From: Nitrospira sp.
GTDB taxonomy: Bacteria; Nitrospirota; Nitrospiria; Nitrospirales; Nitrospiraceae
DNA length: 6,455 nucleotides
Reading direction: 5' to 3'
NCBI GenBank assembly: GCA_024998705.1
Contig: JACOEF010000286.1
Coordinates: forward strand, 1 to 6,455
Shown here one piece after another: positions 1 through 6,323 of this stretch (position 1 is its first letter; each line of letters starts with the position of its first letter). A program made the translations under genes and the position numbers. The notes under the pieces were generated by a model. The model saw only the letters and a list, made by a program, of their open reading frames with translations, made no database searches and was not told the origin of the DNA.

Positions 1-22
1 AACCATTCCTCTCTTCCCCGCT

Positions 23-808
23 ATGGGTGCACAGTTAAGTGCGAATGGGCGGGCCAAACGTTCCGTGAGCCAGGGGCAGACTGGTGGCAATCGGGCGGAA
101 TGCGCCCCGCCACAGCTCGATCTGGTCGCGAAATGGCAGCCGCTCTCGGTGGCGACGGAACAATATCGCATGGCCGCATCGCGACTGGTCTTGTCCACCG
201 AAGCACGTGGCTCAACGGTCATTGAAGTCACCAGTGCCGTGAAATCCGAAGGCAAGACCACGACGGTCGCGAACCTTGGCTATACCATCGCCCGTGACCT
301 TGGGAAAAAGACCCTGCTCATCGATTGCGATTTCCGATGCCCTGGTCTTCAGCGGTATGTGGCTGCGCCGGCTCAGGCGGGGTTGATTGAGTGGCTGGAT
401 AACCAGGCGCCACTGGTGGACTGCGTCTCGAACATTGATGAAGTGCCCTGCTCGATCATGGTCGTCGGTGGCATGGGGCGGGAGCACAATGAATTGACGA
501 GAATCCAGCAACTCAAAACGCGATTGTCCGAGCTGCGCCTGCACTTTGACTATCTTCTCATCAACACGCCACCGGTGTTATCCAGTGCTTCCATGGGAAT
601 CCTGGCGAGTTTGGCCGATGTTCTCGTCTTGGTGATTCGAGCTGGTGTCACCCCGCAGCACGTGGTCCAGAAGGCCTTCGCAATGTTAGGCCAGACCGCG
701 GAGAAGCAAGTGGTGCTCAATGGGGTTGAAGCGAAAAGTATGCCGCATCACATGTATGGGTATAGCGTGACGGCTCGCGGCGACCGGATGGAAGTCGTGA
801 CAAAATAA
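23..808 (+). CDS. CpsD/CapB-type BY-kinase-like polysaccharide biosynthesis ATPase
   Basis: This is a cytoplasmic P-loop protein of the bacterial tyrosine kinase (CpsD/CapB/Wzc C-terminal domain) family, which controls polysaccharide chain length and export with a Wzz-like membrane partner. Visible motifs are a TEQYR segment near residue 45, as in the family's N-terminal EAYRxLR motif; Walker A AVKSEGKT at 72-79 with K78; and Walker A' LLIDCDFRCP at 98-107 with D101 and D103. The Walker B-like segment is YLLINTPPV at 177-185, where the family normally has IDTPP, so residue 181 is Asn instead of Asp. VLNGV at 231-235 is also typical. The C-terminal tail has only two tyrosines (MYGY, 244-247) where many members carry a longer cluster. 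No membrane segment is seen, so any Wzz partner is a separate protein. The frame has no stop between the window edge and the ATG at 23 and no clear ribosome site is visible, so the true start could lie upstream. The family call is firm; kinase activity is not certain. Confidence 0.88.
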   Translation: MGAQLSANGRAKRSVSQGQTGGNRAECAPPQLDLVAKWQPLSVATEQYRMAASRLVLSTEARGSTVIEVTSAVKSEGKTTTVANLGYTIARDLGKKTLLIDCDFRCPGLQRYVAAPAQAGLIEWLDNQAPLVDCVSNIDEVPCSIMVVGGMGREHNELTRIQQLKTRLSELRLHFDYLLINTPPVLSSASMGILASLADVLVLVIRAGVTPQHVVQKAFAMLGQTAEKQVVLNGVEAKSMPHHMYGYSVTARGDRMEVVTK

Positions 809-893
809 GAAATGCCGGCAGTTACCATCTCCGTCTCTGTGCGTCCAAAGCATGTCCCCTAGCCTCATTGCGGTGAACCAATCAACCGCCCAT

Positions 894-897
894 GGAG
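894..897 (+). promoter_or_regulatory. Ribosome binding site (GGAG) for the N-acetyltransferase
   Basis: GGAG lies 6 bases before the ATG at 904. It sits inside the longer reading frame that would begin at the ATG at 892, which has no such site at a proper distance. This favours 904 as the start. Confidence 0.55.
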
Positions 898-903
898 CCT
901 TGG

Positions 904-1539
904 ATGAATAAAAAGACTTTGAGAACACGTAGTAGCAGCACGACGTCCAAACGAAAGGTCGAGCGAGGGACCGTCCGATCATCGGAGATGCCGCCAAGGA
1001 AGAAAGTGCAATCTGGCGTAGTCTCAAACGGCAGTGTGGCGCCGGCCAACGGCCATCTCTGTATTGCCCCGGACGTGAAGGTTGGGACCAACGTCAAGTT
1101 TTCGAAGTTCATCAATCTCTACGGCTGCGAAGTGGGGGACGAAACCAAGATCGGCGCGTTTGTCGAGATTCAGAAAAACGCCAAAGTCGGCAGACGGTGC
1201 AAGATTTCGAGTCATACGTTCATTTGCGAAGGCGTGACCATTGAGGATGAGGTGTTTGTCGGCCATAACGTCACATTTGTGAATGACTCCTTGCCTCGCG
1301 CAACCAGCGCCACCGGCGCTCTGCAGACGGAGGCCGATTGGAAAGTTGAAGTCACACTTGTGAAACGAGGGGTATCGATCGGATCTGGCGCGACTATTCT
1401 GTCGAATGTGGTGATCGGAGAGAACGCATTGATCGGTGCCGGTTGTGTGGTGACAAGAGACGTGCCAGCGAATGCCATTGTCGTGGGCAATCCGGGAAAA
1501 GTATTACGGTACCTTGAATCAAGAGGCAATCATGAGTGA
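904..1539 (+). CDS. Left-handed beta-helix nucleotide-sugar N-acetyltransferase (WbpD/WlbB/FdtC-like)
   Basis: This 211-residue protein probably transfers acetyl from acetyl-CoA to the amino group of a nucleotide-linked amino sugar in the cytoplasm. Residues about 54-203 show hexapeptide repeats of the left-handed beta-helix fold: VKVGTNV, CEVGDETKIGAFVEI, AKVGRRCKI, and later VSIGSGATI and VVIGENALIGAGCVV. The segment SSHTFICEGVTIEDEVFVGH (103-121) followed by FVND and PRA (125-133) is typical of 3-N-acetyltransferases of the WbpD/WlbB and FdtC/QdtC groups, as is the closing NPGKVLRYL (196-204). The first 50 or so residues are an extra tail rich in Lys, Arg and Ser, not part of the helix. 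ATG 904 is preferred over ATG 892 because of the GGAG upstream. The gene overlaps the aminotransferase by 8 bases, so the two probably act in sequence on one sugar. The exact sugar cannot be read from the sequence. Confidence 0.87.
   Translation: MNKKTLRTRSSSTTSKRKVERGTVRSSEMPPRKKVQSGVVSNGSVAPANGHLCIAPDVKVGTNVKFSKFINLYGCEVGDETKIGAFVEIQKNAKVGRRCKISSHTFICEGVTIEDEVFVGHNVTFVNDSLPRATSATGALQTEADWKVEVTLVKRGVSIGSGATILSNVVIGENALIGAGCVVTRDVPANAIVVGNPGKVLRYLESRGNHE
1522..1526 (+). promoter_or_regulatory. Ribosome binding site (AGAGG) for the sugar aminotransferase
   Basis: AGAGG sits inside the end of the acetyltransferase gene, 5 bases before the ATG at 1532. It decides the start: the frame is open from an ATG at 1472, but that would add 20 residues unlike the family, whereas from 1532 the protein begins MSDEKIPFLDL, the usual N-terminus. 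Confidence 0.6.
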
Positions 1540-2725
1540 CGAAAAAATTCCGTTTCTCGATCTCGTGACGGTACATCGGGGGCTTGAGGAAGAGTTTGTC
1601 CAAATTCTTCGGAAGGCGCTCAGCACTGCGGGTTTCATCGGTGGTCCCATGGTTCAGGGATTTGAGCAGGACTTTGCACAGTTTTGTGAGTCACGTGCTT
1701 GCGTGGGGGTAGGAAGTGGCACAGACGCCTTGCGTTTTGCGCTGATCGCAGCAGGAATTCGGCCGGGCGACATTGTGGTGACGGTTCCGAATACGTTCAT
1801 CGCTACGACTGAAGCCATTTCTCAAGCGGGGGGGACCCCGGACTTTGTCGATATTGATGAACGCACCTACACGATTGATCCCGTCAAGTTGCGCCAGTAT
1901 CTGGAAACGCAGTGTGCCTGGAATCCGACATTAAAGCGAGCATTTCACAACAGATCTGGCAAGCCCGTTGCGGCTGCCGTTCCAGTGCATCTCTATGGGC
2001 AGATGGCCGACATGGACCCAATCCTTGCTCTCGCCGATGAGTTCAATCTTAAAGTGGTTGAAGATGCCTGCCAGGCACAGGGCGCTGAATACTTCTCTCA
2101 GAAAGACCACCAATGGCACACGGCCGGATCCATGGGGCATGCGGCCGCGTTTAGTTTTTATCCCGGCAAGAATCTGGGCGCTTGTGGAGAAGCAGGAGCA
2201 GTGACCACCAACGAGGAGCCAATAGCACAGATCTGCCGTCTCTTGCGCGACCATGGCCAATCCAAAAAGTATTGCCATGACATGGAAGGATACAATGGGC
2301 GGCTGGACGCCATCCAGGCGGGATTCTTACGGGTTAAACTCGGCCGGTTAAAGGCATGGAATGAGCAGCGCAGAGAGATCGCTGAGCGCTATCACAAACT
2401 ATTTGCTGGAGCGGAAGCTCTGCTCACCTTGCCGCATCAACCGGAAGGGTCTCGATCGGTCTACCACCTCTACGTCGTCCGTGTGGCAGACCGAGCAGGA
2501 CTTCAGAAACGGTTGGATCAGGCGGGCATCGGCACAGGCATTCACTATCCCACCGCCCTACATCTCACAAAAGCCTATGAGGGGCTGGGGTTCTGCGTCG
2601 GTGATTTCCCAGTTGCGGAGCGAGCCTCGGCAGAAGTGCTCTCGCTGCCAATGTTCCCTGAACTTACAGGTCGGCAACAGGAACGGGTTGTCTCGGAAGT
2701 CATCAAAGCCTGCAAGTGCCGGTGA
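1532..2725 (+). CDS. DegT/DnrJ/EryC1/StrS-family PLP-dependent sugar aminotransferase
   Basis: This 397-residue enzyme, normal length for the family, should transfer an amino group (usually from glutamate) to a keto group on a nucleotide sugar, using pyridoxal phosphate, in the cytoplasm. Family marks are IPFLDL at 6-11, GSGTDAL at 61-67 (cofactor phosphate loop), PNTFIATTEAI at 86-96, VHLYGQMADMDPI at 152-164, VEDACQAQGA at 176-185 with D178 and Q181 facing the cofactor, and FSFYPGKNLG at 207-216, where K213 is the expected Schiff-base lysine. RDHGQ at 239-243, YNGRLDAIQAG at 254-264 and GIHYPTALHL at 336-345 are also typical. Position 183 is Gln where many relatives have His. The neighbouring N-acetyltransferase suggests the product is a 3-amino sugar, as in the WbpE-WbpD or FdtB-FdtC pairs, but this is inference. 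Coupling to the upstream gene is likely, given the overlap. Confidence 0.93.
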   Translation: MSDEKIPFLDLVTVHRGLEEEFVQILRKALSTAGFIGGPMVQGFEQDFAQFCESRACVGVGSGTDALRFALIAAGIRPGDIVVTVPNTFIATTEAISQAGGTPDFVDIDERTYTIDPVKLRQYLETQCAWNPTLKRAFHNRSGKPVAAAVPVHLYGQMADMDPILALADEFNLKVVEDACQAQGAEYFSQKDHQWHTAGSMGHAAAFSFYPGKNLGACGEAGAVTTNEEPIAQICRLLRDHGQSKKYCHDMEGYNGRLDAIQAGFLRVKLGRLKAWNEQRREIAERYHKLFAGAEALLTLPHQPEGSRSVYHLYVVRVADRAGLQKRLDQAGIGTGIHYPTALHLTKAYEGLGFCVGDFPVAERASAEVLSLPMFPELTGRQQERVVSEVIKACKCR

Positions 2726-2733
2726 AGCAACTT

Positions 2734-2738
2734 GGAGG
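2734..2738 (+). promoter_or_regulatory. Strong GGAGG ribosome site before a two-codon mini-ORF and the next gene
   Basis: GGAGG is 9 bases before ATG 2748, but that ATG reads only ATG-GAA-TAG. The stop shares its last base with GTG 2756, the likely start of the exported protein (TAGTG). From GGAGG to GTG 2756 is 17 bases, longer than usual, so the site may act through termination and restart at the mini-ORF. Confidence 0.4.
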
Positions 2739-2755
2739 CCGGTTCACATGGAATA

Positions 2756-3208
2756 GTGAAGCGGCGGATAACATGGGGCGTGGCGCTCAGTGCCCTGTCT
2801 TTATTAGGGGCCATCGCAGGGACTATATGGCTGCCAATCAGATCCGGATGTGCGGATGAACCAGTTCTCCAACCTACGCGGGACAACGTGCGCGCCGCAC
2901 GAGTCGAGGTGGAACCATGGCGAGGTCGACATCGGGTATATGGTGAGTTTGTCGTCCCGCTCCGCTATCGAAGCCATCGTCTGTATAGGATGCGCCTGCG
3001 GATTAGCGGAGTAGCCGAAGAGTTTCCTGAAATCAGTCCTGAAGCCGGAAGGGTGCGAACCAGCGGCGGTGAGGTCGGATATTATACGATGCGAGTGAAT
3101 ATCCCCACGCGCACGGCGCTTTGGATTTTGTTAACCGGCCGATGGGCCAAACTTAGGACTCCCTGCCATTGGGCATTGGTGATTGAAGATCGTCAGGCGA
3201 CCAACTGA
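2756..3208 (+). CDS. Hypothetical exported protein in the polysaccharide operon
   Basis: I do not recognise a family for this 150-residue protein. Its N-terminus is a likely signal peptide: KRR at 2-4, a hydrophobic stretch from about 7 to 28 (WGVALSALSLLGAIAGTIWL), then SGCADEP, where cleavage after A33 is plausible. Cys 32 does not follow a proper lipobox because R29 occupies the -3 position, so a lipoprotein is less likely. If it is not cleaved, the same stretch would anchor the protein in the inner membrane. The mature part is rich in Arg with short alternating hydrophobic runs (VYGEFVVPLRY, YRMRLRISGV, YYTMRVNI), which suggests beta structure. The start is uncertain: GTG 2756 is chosen because it gives a compact signal peptide, while TTG 2732 in the same frame would add eight residues. 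It lies 30 bases after the aminotransferase and 4 before FkbM, so it is probably cotranscribed with them. No function can be assigned. Confidence 0.6.
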   Translation: MKRRITWGVALSALSLLGAIAGTIWLPIRSGCADEPVLQPTRDNVRAARVEVEPWRGRHRVYGEFVVPLRYRSHRLYRMRLRISGVAEEFPEISPEAGRVRTSGGEVGYYTMRVNIPTRTALWILLTGRWAKLRTPCHWALVIEDRQATN

Positions 3209-3212
3209 GTCA

Positions 3213-4160
3213 ATGCCTCGGGCTGCCTCTCGTGCAGAGTGTCAGGGTAGATCCTTGTGCGAAAGAGATCCGCTGGAGCTGAGTGCAGGCGAAATGCGTG
3301 CAGATAGATCACAGGAACCGTCGGAAGAAATCTGGTGCGGTGAGGGCTGGGCTACGAGAATATTGTTGGCAGGATGCCGTGCCGTTCCTCATTTCCGAGG
3401 GAAAGGATGGACGTTCCAACGAATAGCGGCAAGTTGGTTTCATGGCACATTGTACGTACGAAACAAGTTGGGGGTTAGCCTCCAGATCAATCCGGCGGAT
3501 TATATTGGACGGACAATCTCGTTCGAAGGTGCCTTCGAGCCAAAATCGCTCGCACGGGCTACAGCGATCATGCGCGACGGCGGAGTCTTCCTGGACATCG
3601 GGTGTAACTTTGGCCTTTACACCACGGTTCTTGGAAGCTTACCGAGGGTAGAGTGTATCGCTATCGATGGCTCCTTTGTAGCACTCGCCAAACTTCAAGA
3701 CAATCTTCGGCTCAATCCGCCCATGAAGGTGAAAATTGTTAATACCGCTCTGTGCGAGGAAAATGCGCTGCTTTGTTTCGAAGTGCCCACGAACGGCAAC
3801 TTGGGTGGCACGCATGTGAGCAAGGTTGACTACCGCGACGGGGGCGACTCTCACTTTTGGGTTGGCGGGCAGGTCTTACAGCGAGTGCTAGAGCGCCTTG
3901 CTCCTGCCGGGATCACGTTGTTGAAGATTGATGTCGAAGGCTCAGAGATGTCCGTGCTTCGAGGATTGAATTTCAATGGTCCTTATCGGCCGAAACATCT
4001 GATCGTCGAATGTTATACGGACTACTTCCCGCAGGCGACGGATTGCTTGGAGTATATACGTTCCAAGGGGTATGAGGCGCTGACGGTGGATGGCCGGCCG
4101 ATCGACGATTGCAAAGATCTCCCCGAACAAAACGTGTGGTTTCGAGCGTTGTACCAATGA
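3213..4160 (+). CDS. FkbM-family methyltransferase
   Basis: This is a 315-residue S-adenosylmethionine-dependent methyltransferase of the FkbM family. Such enzymes often O-methylate sugars in polysaccharide clusters; the acceptor here is unknown. The SAM-binding motif I is FLDIGCNFGLYTT at 127-139 (family consensus DVGANxGxYT), followed by the acidic IAIDGS strand end at 149-154. The family's second signature, LLKIDVEGSEMSVLRG, is at 236-251, and HLIVEC is at 262-267. The segment INPADYIGRTISFEGAFEP at 92-110 matches the typical pre-domain. The first 35 or so residues are polar and not recognisable. The start is uncertain: ATG 3213 lies 4 bases after the previous stop with no strong ribosome site, in-frame TTG 3183 would overlap the upstream gene, and ATG 3294 would give a shorter 288-residue protein beginning closer to the conserved part. 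Its stop overlaps the flippase start. Confidence 0.88.
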   Translation: MPRAASRAECQGRSLCERDPLELSAGEMRADRSQEPSEEIWCGEGWATRILLAGCRAVPHFRGKGWTFQRIAASWFHGTLYVRNKLGVSLQINPADYIGRTISFEGAFEPKSLARATAIMRDGGVFLDIGCNFGLYTTVLGSLPRVECIAIDGSFVALAKLQDNLRLNPPMKVKIVNTALCEENALLCFEVPTNGNLGGTHVSKVDYRDGGDSHFWVGGQVLQRVLERLAPAGITLLKIDVEGSEMSVLRGLNFNGPYRPKHLIVECYTDYFPQATDCLEYIRSKGYEALTVDGRPIDDCKDLPEQNVWFRALYQ

Positions 4161-5533
4161 CTTTTGTCGCCCGCTATGTTCCTAAGTTCTTTCCAAAACC
4201 GTGTCGGGAGTTCTGGGATCGGGTTCAATCCTCCCCGATTGCGGTTCGGCTTCTCCATGGCTCCATCTGGTCACTGGCCGGTTCCGTAGTGTCCCGCATT
4301 CTGGCGTTGGCGGCCGCTTTGCTCGTGGCGCGTATTCTCGGCAAGGCCACCTACGGAGAGCTTGATATCGTGCAAAGCACTATCGGGATGTTCGGAACAC
4401 TGGCCGGATTCGGGATGGGTACCACCGCCGCAAAATTCGTGGCGGAGTTTCGCCACACAGATCCGGCCAAAGCCGGAAGAATTATTGTCCTCTCGAATAT
4501 CGTCTCGTGGGGCATGGGGCTTACCCTTGGCGTCGCATTATTTTCCTTTGCCCCGTGGTTGGCGCGACATTCGCTCGCAGCTCCGGAGCTGAGTCCCTAT
4601 ATTCAGCTCAGTGCGTTGTTGCTCGTGCTGAACGCCATCAACGGCGCGCAGACCGGTGTGTTATCCGGTTTCGAATCCTTTCGGAACATCGCATGGGTCA
4701 ATGCGCTGACTGGACTCTTGAATTTCCCTCTGGTCGTGGCCGGGGCCTTGTTGGGAGAGTTGTCTGGAGCCATCTGGGGAATGATCATCGCCCAGCTGAG
4801 TGGCTGCCTGGCAAATGTGATTATCTCACGGAAAGAGGCGGCTCGGTTTCAGATTCCCATCGTGTCCTGGAGGCAGGCAACTGCTGAACTTCCGCTCCTT
4901 GGACGATTTGCTGTCCCCGCGACGCTCGGGAGTCTGCTGATCAATCCGATCGATTGGGCCTGCACCGCCATGCTGGTCCGTCAGCCGAATGGTTTTGAGC
5001 ATGTCGGCGCATACAGTGTCGCCACTCAGTGGTTTGGTGCGCTGCTCTGGTTACCGTATGTTTTGGCCCAATCAGTAATGCCGGTATTGTCTGAACGTAT
5101 CGGTGCCAACGATGCTGCTCGTTCAACGAAACTCCTGAGCGTCTCCATCAAAATCAGCGCAGCGGTCACCGTGCCATTCGTCGTCATCGGCTCGTTACTG
5201 AGCCGCCAGATTATGGGAGCCTATGGAGAAGCATTTGCGCAGGATTGGCCGACGCTGGTGGTCTCGCTCGTGACCTGTGCCGTGGTTGCGGTGCAGGTTC
5301 CTGCGGGCAATATGATTGCTGCGTCGGATCGAATGTGGTTGGGCTTTGGCATGAATGTGTTATGGGCCACAGTGTTCTTGGTGATGACCTGGCTGTGCGT
5401 GCAATGGGGAGCGCTCGGGCTGGCGTCAGCACGTTTGATGGCCTATGTGGCGCAAGGGAGCTGGGCCTGCCTGTTTGCGGTGCTGTGGTTTCGCAACTTT
5501 CACACAACCAGCCAGGTACCTCGCCGCGGATGA
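4157..5533 (+). CDS. Wzx-like polysaccharide flippase (MOP superfamily, oligosaccharide flippase family)
   Basis: This 458-residue inner-membrane protein probably flips undecaprenyl-linked repeat units from the cytoplasmic to the periplasmic face. About 12 hydrophobic segments can be traced, roughly at 36-58, 72-95, 110-133, 149-169, 180-200, 203-224, 252-274, 288-312, 330-350, 365-388, 395-416 and 420-446. The N-terminal part is typical of the family: GSIWSLAGSVVSRILALAAA (35-54), then VARILGKATYGELDIVQS (57-74), as in the usual ARxLGxxxYGxxxxxxS pattern. Length is in the normal range. ATG 4157 is chosen because ATGA overlaps the FkbM stop by 4 bases, a standard coupling arrangement; the frame is open from TTG 4109 but that start has no support. 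The adjacent FkbM and amino-sugar genes support a role in a Wzx/Wzy-type pathway, though no Wzy polymerase lies in the window. A general polysaccharide exporter of the same superfamily remains possible. Confidence 0.88.
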   Translation: MTFVARYVPKFFPKPCREFWDRVQSSPIAVRLLHGSIWSLAGSVVSRILALAAALLVARILGKATYGELDIVQSTIGMFGTLAGFGMGTTAAKFVAEFRHTDPAKAGRIIVLSNIVSWGMGLTLGVALFSFAPWLARHSLAAPELSPYIQLSALLLVLNAINGAQTGVLSGFESFRNIAWVNALTGLLNFPLVVAGALLGELSGAIWGMIIAQLSGCLANVIISRKEAARFQIPIVSWRQATAELPLLGRFAVPATLGSLLINPIDWACTAMLVRQPNGFEHVGAYSVATQWFGALLWLPYVLAQSVMPVLSERIGANDAARSTKLLSVSIKISAAVTVPFVVIGSLLSRQIMGAYGEAFAQDWPTLVVSLVTCAVVAVQVPAGNMIAASDRMWLGFGMNVLWATVFLVMTWLCVQWGALGLASARLMAYVAQGSWACLFAVLWFRNFHTTSQVPRRG

Positions 5534-5574
5534 TCGATCCAGTCTTCGGGACCATATTCTACAAAGAGAATTGT

Positions 5575-5585
5575 CGCTCAGAGCG
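5575..5585 (+). repeat. Short perfect dyad in the gap between flippase and acyltransferase genes
   Basis: CGCTCAGAGCG is an 11-base dyad with A5580 at its centre. As RNA it would form only a four-pair stem with a CAG loop and has no U-run after it, so it is not called a terminator. The rest of the gap from 5534 to 5663 shows no gene, no convincing promoter and no stronger hairpin. Confidence 0.25.
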
Positions 5586-5672
5586 TTATTGCTCATTCCA
5601 AGGTCAATCGGGTCATCGCTCATCCCCTGTTTGAATTATCGCTACAGCTAACTACGCAAGGGTGTGAGGTAT

Positions 5673-5676
5673 GAGG
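5673..5676 (+). promoter_or_regulatory. Ribosome binding site (GAGG) for the acyltransferase
   Basis: GAGG lies 5 bases before GTG 5682 and favours it over the in-frame GTG at 5664, whose nearest purine run (AAGGG, 5658-5662) is only one base away. The motif is inside a mini-ORF, ATG 5671 to TGA 5685, that ends across this GTG. Confidence 0.4.
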
Positions 5677-5681
5677 CATCC

Positions 5682-6323
5682 GTGATCCCCGAAGACATCA
5701 AAGCGCTCACCGGCGTTCGCCTCTTTGCTGCATTGTGGGTTGTCCTGTATCACTTCAGAGATGGTCTCAAGCCTATCGCGATTGTTGAACCGTTCATGCC
5801 GTTGATAAATGATGGGTATCTGGCAGTTCCAATGTTTTTTATTCTCAGCGGGTTCATATTAAGCCACACGTATTTTCCTCACTACAGCTTGAAGAGTCAC
5901 CCTAAGTTTGTCTATCGGCGACTCGCCAGATTGTGGCCCGTCCATATGGCCTCCTTGATCGCTCTCATGATGTATATCGGAGTGATGGTCGTTCATTCGG
6001 GGCATTTTGAAGATGATGGCCATACGTTTGCCATGGCACATGTGCCGGGCGAACTTGTGATGGTGCGTAGCTGGTTTTCGAAAGATCTCGTCTGGAATTA
6101 TCCTGCCTGGTCCATCCATGCGGAGTGGTTTGCATACCTGTTTCTGTTTCCCGTTGCCTGCCTGCTGTTTCGAACGATCCAGAAACGATGGATTCTGTTG
6201 CTCATCGCAAGTGCGCTTTTGGCTGAGCATACCTTCCTCCCCATTGCGCAGTTGCCGGGGATGTGCGCTGAGGTCCTCTTTCTTTTTCTGACCGGCTCAG
6301 CGTTATATCGGCTGCGCATATAG
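5682..6323 (+). CDS. OafA/YrhL-like membrane acyltransferase (acyltransferase-3 family), interrupted by an in-frame TAG
   Basis: This is the N-terminal part of an integral membrane O-acyltransferase of the acyltransferase-3 family, which acylates (commonly acetylates) sugars of surface polysaccharides. From GTG 5682, ALTGVRLFAALWVVLYHF at 8-25 carries the conserved N-terminal His (H24). VPMFFILSGFILSHTY at 49-64 matches the FFxxSGFxxS motif, RRLARLWPVH at 79-88 the RRxxRxxPxY motif, and PAWSIHAEWFAYLFLFP at 141-157 the PxWSLxxE motif. Several hydrophobic segments fit a multi-pass protein. The family usually has about 350-400 residues, but this frame stops after 213 at TAG 6321-6323. The same frame then stays open to the window edge with hydrophobic, membrane-like sequence, so the stop looks like an interruption rather than a natural end. 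It could be a nonsense mutation, a sequencing error, or readthrough. GTG 5664 is an alternative start, adding six residues. Confidence 0.8.
   Translation: MIPEDIKALTGVRLFAALWVVLYHFRDGLKPIAIVEPFMPLINDGYLAVPMFFILSGFILSHTYFPHYSLKSHPKFVYRRLARLWPVHMASLIALMMYIGVMVVHSGHFEDDGHTFAMAHVPGELVMVRSWFSKDLVWNYPAWSIHAEWFAYLFLFPVACLLFRTIQKRWILLLIASALLAEHTFLPIAQLPGMCAEVLFLFLTGSALYRLRI

Noticed and set aside
212..544. A minus-strand frame of 110 codons opposite the kinase-like gene
   Set aside because: It lies antisense to the Walker A and A' region, which clearly codes on the + strand.
809..903. Gap between the kinase-like and acetyltransferase genes as a promoter or terminator region
   Set aside because: No stable hairpin with a T-run and no paired -35/-10 boxes were seen in these 95 bases.
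2361..2756. A + strand frame of 131 codons over the end of the aminotransferase gene
   Set aside because: It lies in another frame of a well-conserved aminotransferase region and its translation is Ser/Arg-rich with no family marks. Its last codons form the ATG-GAA-TAG mini-ORF noted separately.
5245..5634. A + strand frame of 129 codons reaching into the gap after the flippase gene
   Set aside because: It overlaps the flippase gene in another frame, its translation is rich in Cys, Gly and Arg with no recognisable family, and no ribosome site fits.
5571..5654. Possible sigma-70 promoter before the acyltransferase (TTGTCG or TTGAAT as -35)
   Set aside because: No fitting -10 box is found 16-18 bases downstream of either, so no promoter is called.
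5859..6230. A minus-strand frame of 123 codons opposite the acyltransferase
   Set aside because: It is antisense to conserved acyltransferase motifs and shows no domain or membrane pattern of its own.
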